Source: Phycisphaerae bacterium (GTDB lineage: Bacteria > Planctomycetota > Phycisphaerae > UBA1845 > Fen-1342). Taken from it: a stretch of DNA of 64,000 bases. This document shows, piece by piece, positions 51,501 to 59,834 of the stretch (its first letter is position 1; each line of letters opens with the position of its first letter). The DNA lies in NCBI GenBank assembly GCA_030428945.1, contig JAUIEC010000012.1:102273-166272 (forward strand), given 5' to 3'. The notes beneath the pieces are model-generated. The model did no database searches and had not been told where the DNA came from. It worked only from the letters and a program-made list of their open reading frames with translations. Position numbers and translations under genes: made by a program.

Positions 51501-52928
51501 GGCGCCGCGGTGATCCTCTACGGGGTCAGCTACAGTTCGCTGTACGTCAACGCGAACGGCAACCTGACCTTCAACAGCGGAGACAGCACCTACTCTGAAT
51601 CGCTGTCGGCCCACTTCGGCCAGCCGCGGGTTTCGGCGCTGTTCGACGACCTGAACCCGTCGGTCGGCGGAACCGTCAGTTGGAAGCAACTGGCCGACCG
51701 CGTCGCGATCACCTGGGAGAACGTGCCCGAGTACAGCACCAGCAACGCGAACACGTTCCAGGTCGAGATGTTCTTCAGCGGTGACATTCACGTCAGCTAC
51801 CTGTCGCTCGACGCGACCGACGGCATCTCGGGCCTGTCCGAGGGCAACGGCGAGGATCCGGACTTCTTTGAGACCGACCTCGGCGCGATGGGCAGTTGCG
51901 GCCCGCGTCCGCCGCTGGCCAGCAGCATCAACGTCGAGACGATCCGCAACACGGCGGTCGTGATCGATCTGCCGGTCGCCGACGACGGACTGCCGACCCC
52001 GCCGCAACTGGATGTGATCATCGAGACGCTGCCGGGCAGCGGTACGCTGTCCGATCCGGGTGCCGGCGCGATCGGCGCCGTTCCGTACACGCTGGCGGCC
52101 GGTGGCACGCAGGTCGAGTACATCCCGACCCCGGGCTACAGCGGTCCGGACAGCTTCCAGTACAAGGCCAACGACACCGGCACGCCGCCGGATGGTGGTG
52201 ATTCGAACCTCGCGACGGTTTCGATCACGGTCGCGGTTTCGCTGCCGGTGGTGGTCTACGACTTCCCGCTGGACGCCGACCCGAACTGGACCGTCGAAGG
52301 CCAGTGGGCCTGGGGCCCGCCGACCGGTGGCGGCTCGCACAACTTCGATCCGTCCTCGGGCTTCACGGGTGCGTCGGTCTACGGGTACAACCTGGCGGGC
52401 GACTACACCAACAACATGCCCGAGTACCACCTGACGACGCAGGCCCTCGATCTGACCGGGCACACCGGAACGGAACTGCGGTTCTGGCGCTGGCTGGGGG
52501 TCGAGTCGTCGACCTTCGACGACGCCCGGGTCGACGTCTCCCCTGACGGGACATCGTGGACCAATGTCTGGACCCACAGCGGCTCGGCGATCTCCGATTC
52601 GGCCTGGTCCGAGCAGGTCTTCGACATCTCCGCGACGGCCGACGGCCAGGCGACCGTCTATATCCGCTGGACGATGGGCGGCACCGACGGTTCGGTCACC
52701 TATCCGGGCTGGAACATCGACGATGTCCGCATCATCGCCGTTCCGCCGGCCCCGGTCCTCGACGGCGACGTCAACGGCGACTGCGTGGTCGACCTGACCG
52801 ACCTGGCGATTCTGCTGAGCGAATACGGCACCAGCGGCGGCGGCGTCCAGGCGGACCTGGACGGCGACGGCGACGTCGACCTCAGCGACCTGGCGATCAT
52901 GCTGGCGGTCTACGGCACCTTCTGCTGA
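48567..52928 (+). CDS. giant secreted subtilisin-family (S8) protease with dockerin tail
   Basis: 1453 residues with GGAGGGTGAG before the ATG. A signal peptide and a long propeptide-like region (to about residue 255) precede the S8 domain. The triad is recognisable but altered: Asp in VLVYDGGTVDASHADY, His in SYHATHVAGTIGG (HATH instead of HGTH), Ser in CGTSMSGPTVAG, plus the oxyanion Asn in VWSNGNE. Downstream are a P-type domain (AIVDPADTELKVTLAWDDQPG), fibronectin-like and cadherin-like modules, a jelly-roll domain (TVEGQWAWGPP to DDVRI) and two dockerin loops ending YGTFC. Probably an extracellular or surface protease for polymer degradation. A terminator follows. Confidence 0.9.
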   Translation: MKRTRFVAAGVCAAALLSGSVLAGQGANAAASAEQFDFPATRGVLPWRGGDVPVAARTPQEIVAVIDDLLAQGQRHFVLQFTRPPVPARRARLAEAGVQLLNYAGDNAFFAVSDADLFDRDGLAAIPTLRAAVPIERDWKLEPALAQGTVYSWTVVQPVKDPQAEGWKEGRPAEQEVTAADNPTVGAYALFHPDIDLDEARGLVDVYGATVRSEVRAINALVIELPFADIFRLAEEDAVQWIEPPLPRMSPTNDSNRSRTGADVVQQAPYGLDGSGITVLVYDGGTVDASHADYGGRATVRDSSGTSYHATHVAGTIGGNGASSAGQYTGMAPGVTIESYGFEQEGGLSQGFLYTDPGDLEADYGEAITVYGVDISNNSIGTNTASNGFPCDWEGNYGATGALIDSIARGFFGNPFRIVWSNGNERSSGACGSGYHTTAPPACAKNHITVGALNSNDDSVTSFTSWGDTDDGRIKPDISGPGCQSDGDGGVTSTDSGGGYTTLCGTSMSGPTVAGLGALLLQDFRQQYPGDADPRGSTLKVILAQTAVDIEETGPDYKVGYGSVRVQPAVDLLRAGNFLEDTVDQGQTFSVLAIVDPADTELKVTLAWDDQPGTPNVNPVLVNDLDLRVFDSSGTRYYPWTLDPANPSVPAVRTQEDHVNNIEQVVIDNPAPGAYRIEILGFNVPSGPQPFSIAVSPELVACSSAGFIAVDSGKYPCGAMVELSVVDCDLNTDDGLTETVSVTVASDSEPGGETVVLTESAPESAKFEGLLPIDVVDGAGVLLITHGDTLTASYLDADDGQGSTNVTVQVTAAIDCVPPVISNVQTTGIGPRDATITFDTDEPVNGSVEIGTDCGTLGTIVSGSGLNTSHSIRVAGLSDDTTYFFVVDGSDEAGNAVTDDNGGSCYTFATPQIPDFFTEQYGGDNDLLGTKLLMTPSAGIDQYLGCVEPLVGGLPTDPAGGTTLSLSDDGNTQISLTGGAAVILYGVSYSSLYVNANGNLTFNSGDSTYSESLSAHFGQPRVSALFDDLNPSVGGTVSWKQLADRVAITWENVPEYSTSNANTFQVEMFFSGDIHVSYLSLDATDGISGLSEGNGEDPDFFETDLGAMGSCGPRPPLASSINVETIRNTAVVIDLPVADDGLPTPPQLDVIIETLPGSGTLSDPGAGAIGAVPYTLAAGGTQVEYIPTPGYSGPDSFQYKANDTGTPPDGGDSNLATVSITVAVSLPVVVYDFPLDADPNWTVEGQWAWGPPTGGGSHNFDPSSGFTGASVYGYNLAGDYTNNMPEYHLTTQALDLTGHTGTELRFWRWLGVESSTFDDARVDVSPDGTSWTNVWTHSGSAISDSAWSEQVFDISATADGQATVYIRWTMGGTDGSVTYPGWNIDDVRIIAVPPAPVLDGDVNGDCVVDLTDLAILLSEYGTSGGGVQADLDGDGDVDLSDLAIMLAVYGTFC

Positions 52929-53246
52929 GACCCGGCCTGATCCCGAGGCAACCCCCGAAGGACCGTCCCGCCCCGCGCGGGGCGGTCCTTTCTTCGTACC
53001 CGCTCCGGCCCCGGCGGGCGGAGTCCTTCCGATATTCCCCCGGGGCGCCGCCCGGGCCGGCCGCCCAGCCGTTTGCGCAGCGCGCCATTCCGCCCGAGCC
53101 TGCGCCAAATCGCGCACGGGCCCGGGCCTGACCTCGGCGCAACCCCGCGCCAGATGCCCCAGCCGCCCGCCGGCCGCGGTGGCCAACTGGCACGGGGCTT
53201 GCCGCAAACCTGATGAGATTGATGCGCCCACAACAGGAGGGTGCCC
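52929..53246. other. intergenic region between the subtilase and oxidoreductase operon
   Basis: This 318-base gap contains the terminator at 52958-52994, then very GC-rich sequence without coding signal. The oxidoreductase promoter must lie in it but no clear boxes are visible. AGGAGG at 53235-53240 is the ribosome site of the ferredoxin gene. Confidence 0.6.
52958..52994 (+). terminator. intrinsic terminator after the subtilase gene
   Basis: AAGGACCG (52958) pairs with CGGTCCTT (52983-52990), with an inner CCCCGCGCGGGG palindrome, and TCTT follows. It is the best terminator in the window. Confidence 0.75.
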
Positions 53247-53474
53247 ATGCCTGACAAGGTCGAGGTTGACCGCGAGCTCTGTAAGGGCTGCGGCCTCTGC
53301 GTCGAATTCTGCCCCAAGCACGTCATGCAGCTCAGCGATGAGTTGAACACCATCGGGCACCACCCGGCCGAGCTGCACGACGGCGAGACCTGCACCTCGT
53401 GCGCGCTGTGTGCCGAAATGTGCCCCGAGGGCGGCATCACCGTCTATCGCAAACGGAGGAAACGGCGTGAATGA
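53247..53474 (+). CDS. 4Fe-4S ferredoxin-type subunit of 2-oxoacid:ferredoxin oxidoreductase
   Basis: 75 residues from the ATG at 53247, placed six bases after AGGAGG; the upstream GTG abuts the ribosome site and is less likely. Two complete cluster motifs are present: [12 protein letters not shown] and [12 protein letters not shown]. It is the delta-type electron carrier subunit. The gene overlaps the alpha subunit start by eight bases, so delta-alpha-beta-gamma are one operon in the order used by Kor/Vor enzymes. Cytoplasmic. Confidence 0.93.
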   Translation: MPDKVEVDRELCKGCGLCVEFCPKHVMQLSDELNTIGHHPAELHDGETCTSCALCAEMCPEGGITVYRKRRKRRE

Positions 53475-54591
53475 CAAGGCGGCCGTGGCCGTCGCCGAGC
53501 GCGGCACGTCGCCCGGCACGCCCACCCGACGACTCGTCAAGGGCAACGAAGCCGTCGCCTACGGCGCTCTGCACGGCGGATGCGAGGCGTTCTTCGGTTA
53601 CCCGATCACCCCCCAGAACGAGGTCCCCGAGCTGCTCTCCGACCTGCTGCCGCGGCACGATCGCGTCTTCCTGCAGGCCGAGAGCGAGGTCGCGTCGATC
53701 AACATGGTCTACGGGGCCGCGGCGGCCGGGCATCGGGTGATGACCAGCAGTTCGAGCCCCGGCATCAGCCTGATGATGGAGGGGCTGAGCTACTGCGCCG
53801 GAGCGCGGCTGCCGTGCGTACTGGTGAACGTCATGCGGGGCGGGCCGGGGCTCGGCAACATTGCCGCCTCGCAGAGTGACTACTTCCAGGCGGTCAAGGG
53901 CGGCGGACACGGCGACTACCGCAGCGTCGTGCTGGCCCCCTGGAAAGTCCAGGAGATGTTCGAACTGACCCGCGACGCCTTCGACATCGCCGACCGCTAC
54001 CGGATGCCGGTCTTCGTGCTGGCCGATGCGGTCCTCGGGTCGATGCTCGAACCGGCCGAGATTCCCGAACAGGTCCCGCCGGTCCCCCGCGTCGACAAGC
54101 CGTGGGCGACGATCGGGCGCGGCCAGCGGGCCCACAAGAACGTGGTCAACTCGCTCTTCCTGCAGCCCGAGGACCTCGCCCGGCACAACCAGGTCCTGCA
54201 GGACGCCTATGCCGAGGCCGAGGCCGCGGAGGTCCGCCACGACGGACGCCGCCTCGAGGACGCCCGGCACGTGGTGGTCGCCTACGGCGTCGCCGCCCGC
54301 GTGGCCCTGACCGCCGTCGCCGCCCTGCGGAGCGCCGGTGTGCCGGTCGGCCTGCTGCGGCCGGTGACGCTCTGGCCGTTCCCGACGGAGGAACTGGCGG
54401 CGCTGGCCGAGCGGGTCGACTCGTTCCACGTGTTCGAGCTGAGCGCCGGGCAGATGGTCGAGGACGTCCGCCTGGCGGTCAACGGTCGGCGGCCGGTGGA
54501 GTTCTTCGGTCGCATGGGCGGTCTGCTGCCGACACCGGAGGACCTTGCGACGGCACTGCAGGCGCAGATTGACAAGGTGAGGGGCACCTGA
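53467..54591 (+). CDS. vorB: 2-oxoacid:ferredoxin oxidoreductase alpha subunit (VorB/KorA type)
   Basis: 374 residues from a GTG at 53467 with GGAGGA upstream, overlapping the ferredoxin gene. The pyrimidine-binding domain of the TPP enzyme is clear: [70 protein letters not shown]. Domain II follows ([25 protein letters not shown]). With the beta, gamma and ferredoxin subunits it oxidises a 2-oxoacid (2-oxoisovalerate or 2-oxoglutarate) to the acyl-CoA and reduces ferredoxin, or runs in reverse. I favour a Vor-type annotation, but substrate specificity is not certain. Confidence 0.9.
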   Translation: MNDKAAVAVAERGTSPGTPTRRLVKGNEAVAYGALHGGCEAFFGYPITPQNEVPELLSDLLPRHDRVFLQAESEVASINMVYGAAAAGHRVMTSSSSPGISLMMEGLSYCAGARLPCVLVNVMRGGPGLGNIAASQSDYFQAVKGGGHGDYRSVVLAPWKVQEMFELTRDAFDIADRYRMPVFVLADAVLGSMLEPAEIPEQVPPVPRVDKPWATIGRGQRAHKNVVNSLFLQPEDLARHNQVLQDAYAEAEAAEVRHDGRRLEDARHVVVAYGVAARVALTAVAALRSAGVPVGLLRPVTLWPFPTEELAALAERVDSFHVFELSAGQMVEDVRLAVNGRRPVEFFGRMGGLLPTPEDLATALQAQIDKVRGT

Positions 54592-55388
54592 TGAACGGCA
54601 AGTCAGCGGTTGCGGAGCCTGAACTCGAGTGTGTGCACCATCGCGCGAAGGCGATGGCCGCCAAGCCGATGCACTACTGCCCCGGCTGCACGCACGGGCT
54701 GATTCACCAGCTTGTCGGGCAGATGATCGACGAGTTCGACCTGCTCGACCGGACCGTCGGCGTCGTTCCGGTCGGCTGCGCGGTGTTCGCCTACGAGTAC
54801 TTCGAGGCCGACTCGATCGAAGCCAGCCACGGACGGGCGCCGGCCGTGGCGACGGCGGTCAAGCGGACCGACCCGTCGCGTTTTGTCTTCACCTACCAGG
54901 GCGACGGCGACCTGGCCTCGATCGGCATCGCCGAGACGATCCACGCGGCCGCCCGGGGCGAGCCGATCACGATCTTCTTCGTCAACAACGGCATCTACGG
55001 GATGACCGGCGGGCAGATGGCGCCGACCACGCTGATCGGTCAGCGGACGACGACCTGTCCGGACGGCCGCGATCCGCTGGAGACGGGTGCACCGCTGGGC
55101 ATCTGCGAACTGCTGGCGACGCTGCCGGGGGTCGCGTTCGCGGCCCGGGTACCGGTGACGAGTCCGAAGAACGTCAACACGGCCCGCAAGCACATGCGCA
55201 AGGCGATCCGGGCGCAGCTTGATCGCCAGGGCCTGGGCCTGGTCGAGTTCCTGTCGACCTGCCCGGTGCAGTGGCAGATGTCGCCCGTGGAAGCGATGCG
55301 GCACATCGACGAGCAGGTCGTGCAGACCTTCCCGCCGGGTGTCTTCGTCGACAAGCTCGAAACTCCGATACGGGACACAGTGCGATGA
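54591..55388 (+). CDS. 2-oxoacid:ferredoxin oxidoreductase beta subunit (TPP-binding)
   Basis: 265 residues. Its ATG shares the last base of the alpha stop (TGATG). The TPP pyrophosphate motif is GDGDLASIGIAETIHAA through FFVNN, and the cysteine pair of HYCPGCTHGL and the Cys of VPVGCAVF fit the 4Fe-4S ligands of the beta subunit. Thus it carries the cofactor and one cluster. Its end overlaps the gamma start by four bases. Cytoplasmic, co-translated with its partners. Confidence 0.93.
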   Translation: MNGKSAVAEPELECVHHRAKAMAAKPMHYCPGCTHGLIHQLVGQMIDEFDLLDRTVGVVPVGCAVFAYEYFEADSIEASHGRAPAVATAVKRTDPSRFVFTYQGDGDLASIGIAETIHAAARGEPITIFFVNNGIYGMTGGQMAPTTLIGQRTTTCPDGRDPLETGAPLGICELLATLPGVAFAARVPVTSPKNVNTARKHMRKAIRAQLDRQGLGLVEFLSTCPVQWQMSPVEAMRHIDEQVVQTFPPGVFVDKLETPIRDTVR

Positions 55389-55945
55389 AACAGGAAACGC
55401 TGATCGCCGGTTTCGGCGGCCAGGGCATTCTGCTGATCGGCCAGTTGCTGGCCGAGGCGGCCATGCGGCAGGGCCTGCACGCCACCTGGTTCCCCTCCTA
55501 CGGTCCGGAGATGCGCGGCGGGACCGCCAACTGCACCACGATCTACGCCGATGATGAAATCGGCTCGCCGATCGCCTCGCACTACGACAACGTGATCGTC
55601 ATGAACCAGCCGTCCCTGGAGCGGTTCGGGCCGCGTGTTCGACCCGGCGGCACGCTGCTGGTCAACGCGACGATGGTGCCGATCCGGGCCGAGCGCGATG
55701 ACATCGTCGTCTCGTACGTGCCGACCGGCGAACTGGCCACCGAAAGCGGCGGCGAGAAGTTCAGCAACGTGGTCATGCTCGGCGTCTTCCTGGCCCTGCG
55801 GCCGGAACTGCGGCACGAATGCGTGGCTGACGCGATCCGCGGCCTGATCGGCAAGAAGCGTCCGGAACTGATTGACCCGAACCTGCGGGCGCTGGCGCTC
55901 GGACGGGAGCACGGGGCGGGCTCGGCGGCGGTTGCCGGGGCCTGA
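55385..55945 (+). CDS. 2-oxoacid:ferredoxin oxidoreductase gamma subunit
   Basis: 186 residues; starts in the ATGA overlap with beta. It shows the gamma-family signature FGGQGILLIGQLLAEAA, then WFPSYGPEMRGGTANC and the later PIRAERDDIVVSYVPTGELA. It completes the four-subunit enzyme. No alternative product is likely. Confidence 0.93.
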   Translation: MKQETLIAGFGGQGILLIGQLLAEAAMRQGLHATWFPSYGPEMRGGTANCTTIYADDEIGSPIASHYDNVIVMNQPSLERFGPRVRPGGTLLVNATMVPIRAERDDIVVSYVPTGELATESGGEKFSNVVMLGVFLALRPELRHECVADAIRGLIGKKRPELIDPNLRALALGREHGAGSAAVAGA

Positions 55946-55993
55946 CCACACCCTGATCACCTGAACAAAAGCCGCAGCGGGGAGGCAGGAATC

Positions 55994-56218
55994 ATGCAGG
56001 ACACGGAAGAGATCCAGGAAGCGCGGCGCTGGCTGCTGGAGAACTGTCATCACGGGCACTCGCGGTACGTGCTCGAACGCGGCCTGGCGTACCTCGAGGC
56101 CGTCGTCCGGGCCGGCTTCACGCCGGAAACGGTCGATGCCGAGGACCTGTACACGTGGCTGACCAGCCCCGAATGCGAACAGGCCCGCCGGCGCTGCTTC
56201 ATTCAGCCCGGCCTGTGA
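55994..56218 (+). CDS. small uncharacterised protein downstream of the oxidoreductase operon
   Basis: 74 residues, preceded by GGGGAGG, 48 bases after the gamma stop, so probably the fifth gene of the operon. It is helical and acidic-to-neutral, with CHHGHSRYVLERGLAYLEAVV in the middle (Cys and three His close together) and Cys residues in SPECEQARRRCF near the end. A metal or cluster site is conceivable. No family is recognised. Confidence 0.6.
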   Translation: MQDTEEIQEARRWLLENCHHGHSRYVLERGLAYLEAVVRAGFTPETVDAEDLYTWLTSPECEQARRRCFIQPGL

Positions 56219-56233
56219 CGGCGCGGGCGCCGT
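56218..56233. terminator. GC-rich palindrome between convergent genes
   Basis: ACGGCGC-GG-GCGCCGT forms a short hairpin starting at the last base of the small-gene stop codon. It lies between convergent genes and may serve both. No T-run. Confidence 0.35.
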
Positions 56234-56290
56234 GTAAGAGAATGAACGCGGCCGGGTTCGCCGTCGCCGCGGCGCTGGCGTGCGCCCGGC

Positions 56291-59203
56291 TCAGTCCGAA
56301 AGCCGTCGGGCGGGGCGCAGGCCGAGGTTGCTGTCGCGGTTGGCGGGCGTGCTGCCGACGCGATGTGCCGAGCGCGCATCCGCGGCGGGATCGCTGAAGC
56401 TGCCGCCCCGGTACAGGCGAAGGCGGGCCCCCGGGGCCGGGCGCCGGAGTCCGTCCCCGCTCGCAACCTCCGCGTCGTAGTCGGCCACGGTGTCCCGGCA
56501 CCATTCCCAGACGTTGCCGGTCACGTCGTGCAGACCAAAGCCGTTGGCGGCAAACGTGCCGACCGGTGCGTGCACCAGCCAGTTGTCTTCCCAGTCCTCG
56601 TAGCTCCAGCTTGCCGGACCGCCGTTGTCACGTGCCCAGGCGTCGGCCAGGTTGCCCGCCCGCTCGGTGTCGAGCGCGGCCTTCTCCGTTCCGATCCACC
56701 AGGGCGTCCGCGTCCCCGCGCGGGCCGCGTACTCCCACTGCGCCTCGGTCGGAAAGACCAGGCCGAGCCGTGTCAGCACCTCCTGGCACTCGGACCAGGA
56801 GGCCTGCTCGACCGGGTTGCACGGCGTGTTGCGATGCGTGGCCAGGTGCCAGTTCGGTCCGTAGCGGCTGGGGTTGCCGCGGGTGAACCGCTGCCACTGC
56901 GCCTGGGTCATCTCGTACTTCGACAGGAAGAAGGCGTCGAGGCTGACCTGATGCACCGGGCTCTCCGATTCTTCGGCCTGCGGGTCGTAGTTCCGACCGG
57001 CCGGGTCGTCGCGCTGCGCCCCCATCCAGAATTCCCCTCCGGGAATCAGCACGAAGACCAGGCCGGTATCGCCGGTCAGGATCCACGGGTTCGCCGCCTC
57101 GGGATCGGGATTCGGCGCGGGCGCCGCCCCGGTCTGGACATGCCAGAACTCCCACAACCCCGAGCGCGGATCGCGCCGCAGCGGCAGCAGTCCGATCTGC
57201 GGTTCGAGTTGCAGGCCGCCGTACACTTCAAGCCGGGCCACGTCAGCGATCGCTTGCGTCCATCGCGAAGCCGCCTCCGGGCAGCTGACGCTGCGGTCGG
57301 TGATTTCCTTCGCGAACGACAGTCGCCGCCCGACGCTCGCGACGGTCCCCTCTGCGGACGCGGGATCGACAAACGCCCGCAGATCCGCCACCAGTCCGGC
57401 CAGCGCGTCGTGCTGCCACTGGGTCTGATCATCGGGAAACAGCCACGTGCGGCGCTCGCCGACCACCTCCTCGAGATCGGCGATCTCCTGCTCGGTCCGG
57501 GCGATCGTCGCGTTCAGGGCCGCGCGCCTCTCGTCGCCGGCCGCGGCAGAACCGTCGGCCTCGCGATCTGAGGAGACCTGCCGCCGCAGCGCATCGAGGC
57601 GCTGCCGCAGGTCGGCCAGTTCCACCGCCCGCGGATGGCCCTGCCGGTCAGCCCGCTGCTGCGCGGCATCGTATGGCAGGGCGCGGGTCCGCAGCGATGC
57701 CAGCGTGGCCTCGTGCAGCGGCAGGTTTTCGCGCAACGGCGCCGCCTCATCGACCAGCCAGGCCTGCATCTTCTCGATCTTTCCGGGATGGGCGGGCCAC
57801 AGGCGATCGGCGGCCGACCGGGCGTCCGCCAGGCGTTTCAGGTCCGCCAGGCGGATGATCTCCTGGTAGCGCTGGTCCGCCAGGTTCGCGGCGGCGACGG
57901 CTTCGGCCGATTCGCGATCGGCGCGAATGCGCTGCCTCTCGGCCCGCTGGTACAGGATCGACAGCGCCACGGTGGACGCGGAGATCAGCAGCACCAGGAC
58001 CGACAGCACCGCAACCGGAACCCGGTAGCGCCGCATGGCTTTCCTGAGCAGGTACCAGCCGCTGTCCTTCTTGGCCTGAATCGGCTCGCCGGCGAGGTAG
58101 TGCTCGATGTCCTCCCGCAGTTCGCCGGCCGACTGGTAGCGGCGGGCCCGGTCCTTGCTGAGCAGTTTCAGAGTGATGGTCTGCAGTTCGTCGTCGATCG
58201 GGCATCCGCCGACGCGCTGTTTTCGCCGTCCGGACCGTCGCGAGATTCCCGAACCGGTCTGCCAGGAGCGGCTCGGCGGAGTCGGATCGGTTTCGGCGAT
58301 GTGCTTCAGCACCGCGGCCAGTTGCCCGACGACCGGGTAGGGGTAGGTTCCGGTCAGCAGTTCATAGAGGATCACTCCGAGGGCGTAGACATCCGTGCGG
58401 GTGTCGATCAGGTCCGGGTTGCCGGTCGTCTGTTCGGGCGACATGTAGGGCAGCGTGCCGACGACCTGCTCGGTCATGGTAATGACGGTGTCGGTGGTGC
58501 CGAGCATCTGCTTGGCCAGTCCGAAGTCGAGCACGCGGGGGCTGCCGTCGGCGTCGACCAGGATGTTGCCGGGTTTCAGGTCGCGGTGGATCACGCCCTT
58601 GCGATGCGCATACTGCACGGCGTCGAGCACCTTGTTGAACAGCCGCAGGGCATCCTCGAGCGTCAGGTCGTTGTCGCGGACGTAGCGGGTCAGCGGAACG
58701 CCGCGAACGTAGTCCATCACCGCGTACTGCCGCCCCTCGGCGGTCTGCCCGGAATCGAAGATCGAGATGATGTTGGGATGCTTGAGCTGCGCGACCAGTT
58801 CGACTTCACGCTCGAAGCGCCGGCGAACCGACGGCGAGGCGAACTCCCCGTCCAGCAGGACCTTGATGGCGACCTTGCGTTTGGTCGAAGTCTGCACCGC
58901 CTGGTACACGGCGCCCTGTCCACCGCGGCTCAGCAGGCGGGTGACCTCGTAGCCCGGCAGCGAGACGGACGGCAGGTCCGCGCCCGCGGCCAGTCCGTGG
59001 CCAGCGTTTGACCGCCGCTCGGCAGGCGCGTCGACGGTGGGTGTGCTGCCGACCGCGCGATCCGCGGCCAGCAGTGCGTCGACTTCGGCCCGCAGGTCGG
59101 CTTGGCCGGCACAGCGTCGATCGAGCCATTCCGCGCGATCCGCCTCCGGCAGCCTGACCGCCTCCTGGAAGATACTGTTGAGTTCGTCCCAGCGATCCGT
59201 CAT
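56291..59203 (-). CDS. Ser/Thr protein kinase fused to a SUMF1/FGE-like domain
   Basis: 970 residues from the ATG at 59203. The leader (FQEAVRLPEADRAEWLDRRC, EVDALLAADR) resembles that of the WD40 kinase. The kinase is complete: glycine loop LSRGGQGAVY, VAIK, HRDLKPGNILVD, DFG. A membrane segment (VAVLSVLVLLISASTVALSI, about 415) and a coiled coil with many Arg and Glu follow. The C-terminal 230 residues are SUMF1-like (LIPGGEFWMGA, VHQVSLDAFFLSKYEMTQAQ, FPTEAQWEYAARAG, GLHDVTGNVWEW, RLYRGGSF). The residues after RGGS lack both cysteines of active formylglycine-generating enzymes, so this part is more likely a binding or sensory module. Confidence 0.94.
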   Translation of the reverse strand: MTDRWDELNSIFQEAVRLPEADRAEWLDRRCAGQADLRAEVDALLAADRAVGSTPTVDAPAERRSNAGHGLAAGADLPSVSLPGYEVTRLLSRGGQGAVYQAVQTSTKRKVAIKVLLDGEFASPSVRRRFEREVELVAQLKHPNIISIFDSGQTAEGRQYAVMDYVRGVPLTRYVRDNDLTLEDALRLFNKVLDAVQYAHRKGVIHRDLKPGNILVDADGSPRVLDFGLAKQMLGTTDTVITMTEQVVGTLPYMSPEQTTGNPDLIDTRTDVYALGVILYELLTGTYPYPVVGQLAAVLKHIAETDPTPPSRSWQTGSGISRRSGRRKQRVGGCPIDDELQTITLKLLSKDRARRYQSAGELREDIEHYLAGEPIQAKKDSGWYLLRKAMRRYRVPVAVLSVLVLLISASTVALSILYQRAERQRIRADRESAEAVAAANLADQRYQEIIRLADLKRLADARSAADRLWPAHPGKIEKMQAWLVDEAAPLRENLPLHEATLASLRTRALPYDAAQQRADRQGHPRAVELADLRQRLDALRRQVSSDREADGSAAAGDERRAALNATIARTEQEIADLEEVVGERRTWLFPDDQTQWQHDALAGLVADLRAFVDPASAEGTVASVGRRLSFAKEITDRSVSCPEAASRWTQAIADVARLEVYGGLQLEPQIGLLPLRRDPRSGLWEFWHVQTGAAPAPNPDPEAANPWILTGDTGLVFVLIPGGEFWMGAQRDDPAGRNYDPQAEESESPVHQVSLDAFFLSKYEMTQAQWQRFTRGNPSRYGPNWHLATHRNTPCNPVEQASWSECQEVLTRLGLVFPTEAQWEYAARAGTRTPWWIGTEKAALDTERAGNLADAWARDNGGPASWSYEDWEDNWLVHAPVGTFAANGFGLHDVTGNVWEWCRDTVADYDAEVASGDGLRRPAPGARLRLYRGGSFSDPAADARSAHRVGSTPANRDSNLGLRPARRLSD

Positions 59204-59375
59204 AAGCTCCGTCCGATCCGGAGCCAAGTCTAGTGATGCGGGGACCACAATAGCAACAGTTCATCCTGCAGGCGCCGGCCGGCCGTCATCGTGCGGCGGT
59301 GAAGCAGGCGAGCGAGCCAGAGGGGGTGCATCGCCGCCGCTTCGCATCTTTCCAGCCGCTTGCTCGATCAGGTTC

Positions 59376-59798
59376 TCACGGCGCGCCGGGACAGCTCGTG
59401 CCGAAGAGAGCCAGAACGATCGCGAGGTCCGGGAGGCTCACCTCGCCATCGCCATTCACGTCACCGGCCAGGTCGGTGCCAGGCCGGCCGAACTGGCTCA
59501 GGACCGTCGCGAGATCGGCGAGATCCACGACACGGTTTCCATCGGTGTCACCGTCGCACGGCGGCGGTGGCGGCGGCGGTCCGACCGCCCAGAACCCGCC
59601 GGTCAAATGCCAGGGCCCCGCCGTCAGCGTCGGGTGCGCATCGACCTGTCCGATCGCGCCCCGCAACTGCCACGCCCCCGCGGCCACGTCCCCCCCACCG
59701 CCGGCGATCACCGAGCGGCTGAGCGTGACCTGCTGGGCGAGCACCGGCGACGCGCACAGCGCTGCGAGGATCGCGGCGAGCATGTTTCCTGTCTTCAT
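59376..59798 (-). CDS. small secreted dockerin protein
   Basis: 140 residues: a signal peptide ending near VLA-QQ, an AGGGGDVAAGAWQLRGAIGQ segment, a Pro-rich linker (six prolines) and two dockerin-type loops (GDTDGNRVVDLADLATVL, GDVNGDGEVSLPDLAIVL), ending FGTSCPGAP. The N-terminal part resembles that of the mini-dockerin at 62991 (both have LRG-x-[IL]-GQ). It looks like a small tag or adaptor carried with surface proteins. Function unknown. Confidence 0.8.
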   Translation of the reverse strand: MKTGNMLAAILAALCASPVLAQQVTLSRSVIAGGGGDVAAGAWQLRGAIGQVDAHPTLTAGPWHLTGGFWAVGPPPPPPPCDGDTDGNRVVDLADLATVLSQFGRPGTDLAGDVNGDGEVSLPDLAIVLALFGTSCPGAP

Positions 59799-59834
59799 GA
59801 CGCATCAACCTTTCGTTGCGTGAAGTTTGCCGGG

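Noticed and set aside
48402..53546. A minus-strand open frame of about 1700 codons opposite the subtilase and ferredoxin genes
   Set aside because: It is antisense to genes with clear catalytic and cluster motifs, has a low-complexity Arg/Val/Gly/Asp composition and no recognisable domain. High GC creates such frames.
56291..56990. Active formylglycine-generating enzyme
   Set aside because: The two catalytic cysteines after the RGGS motif are absent.
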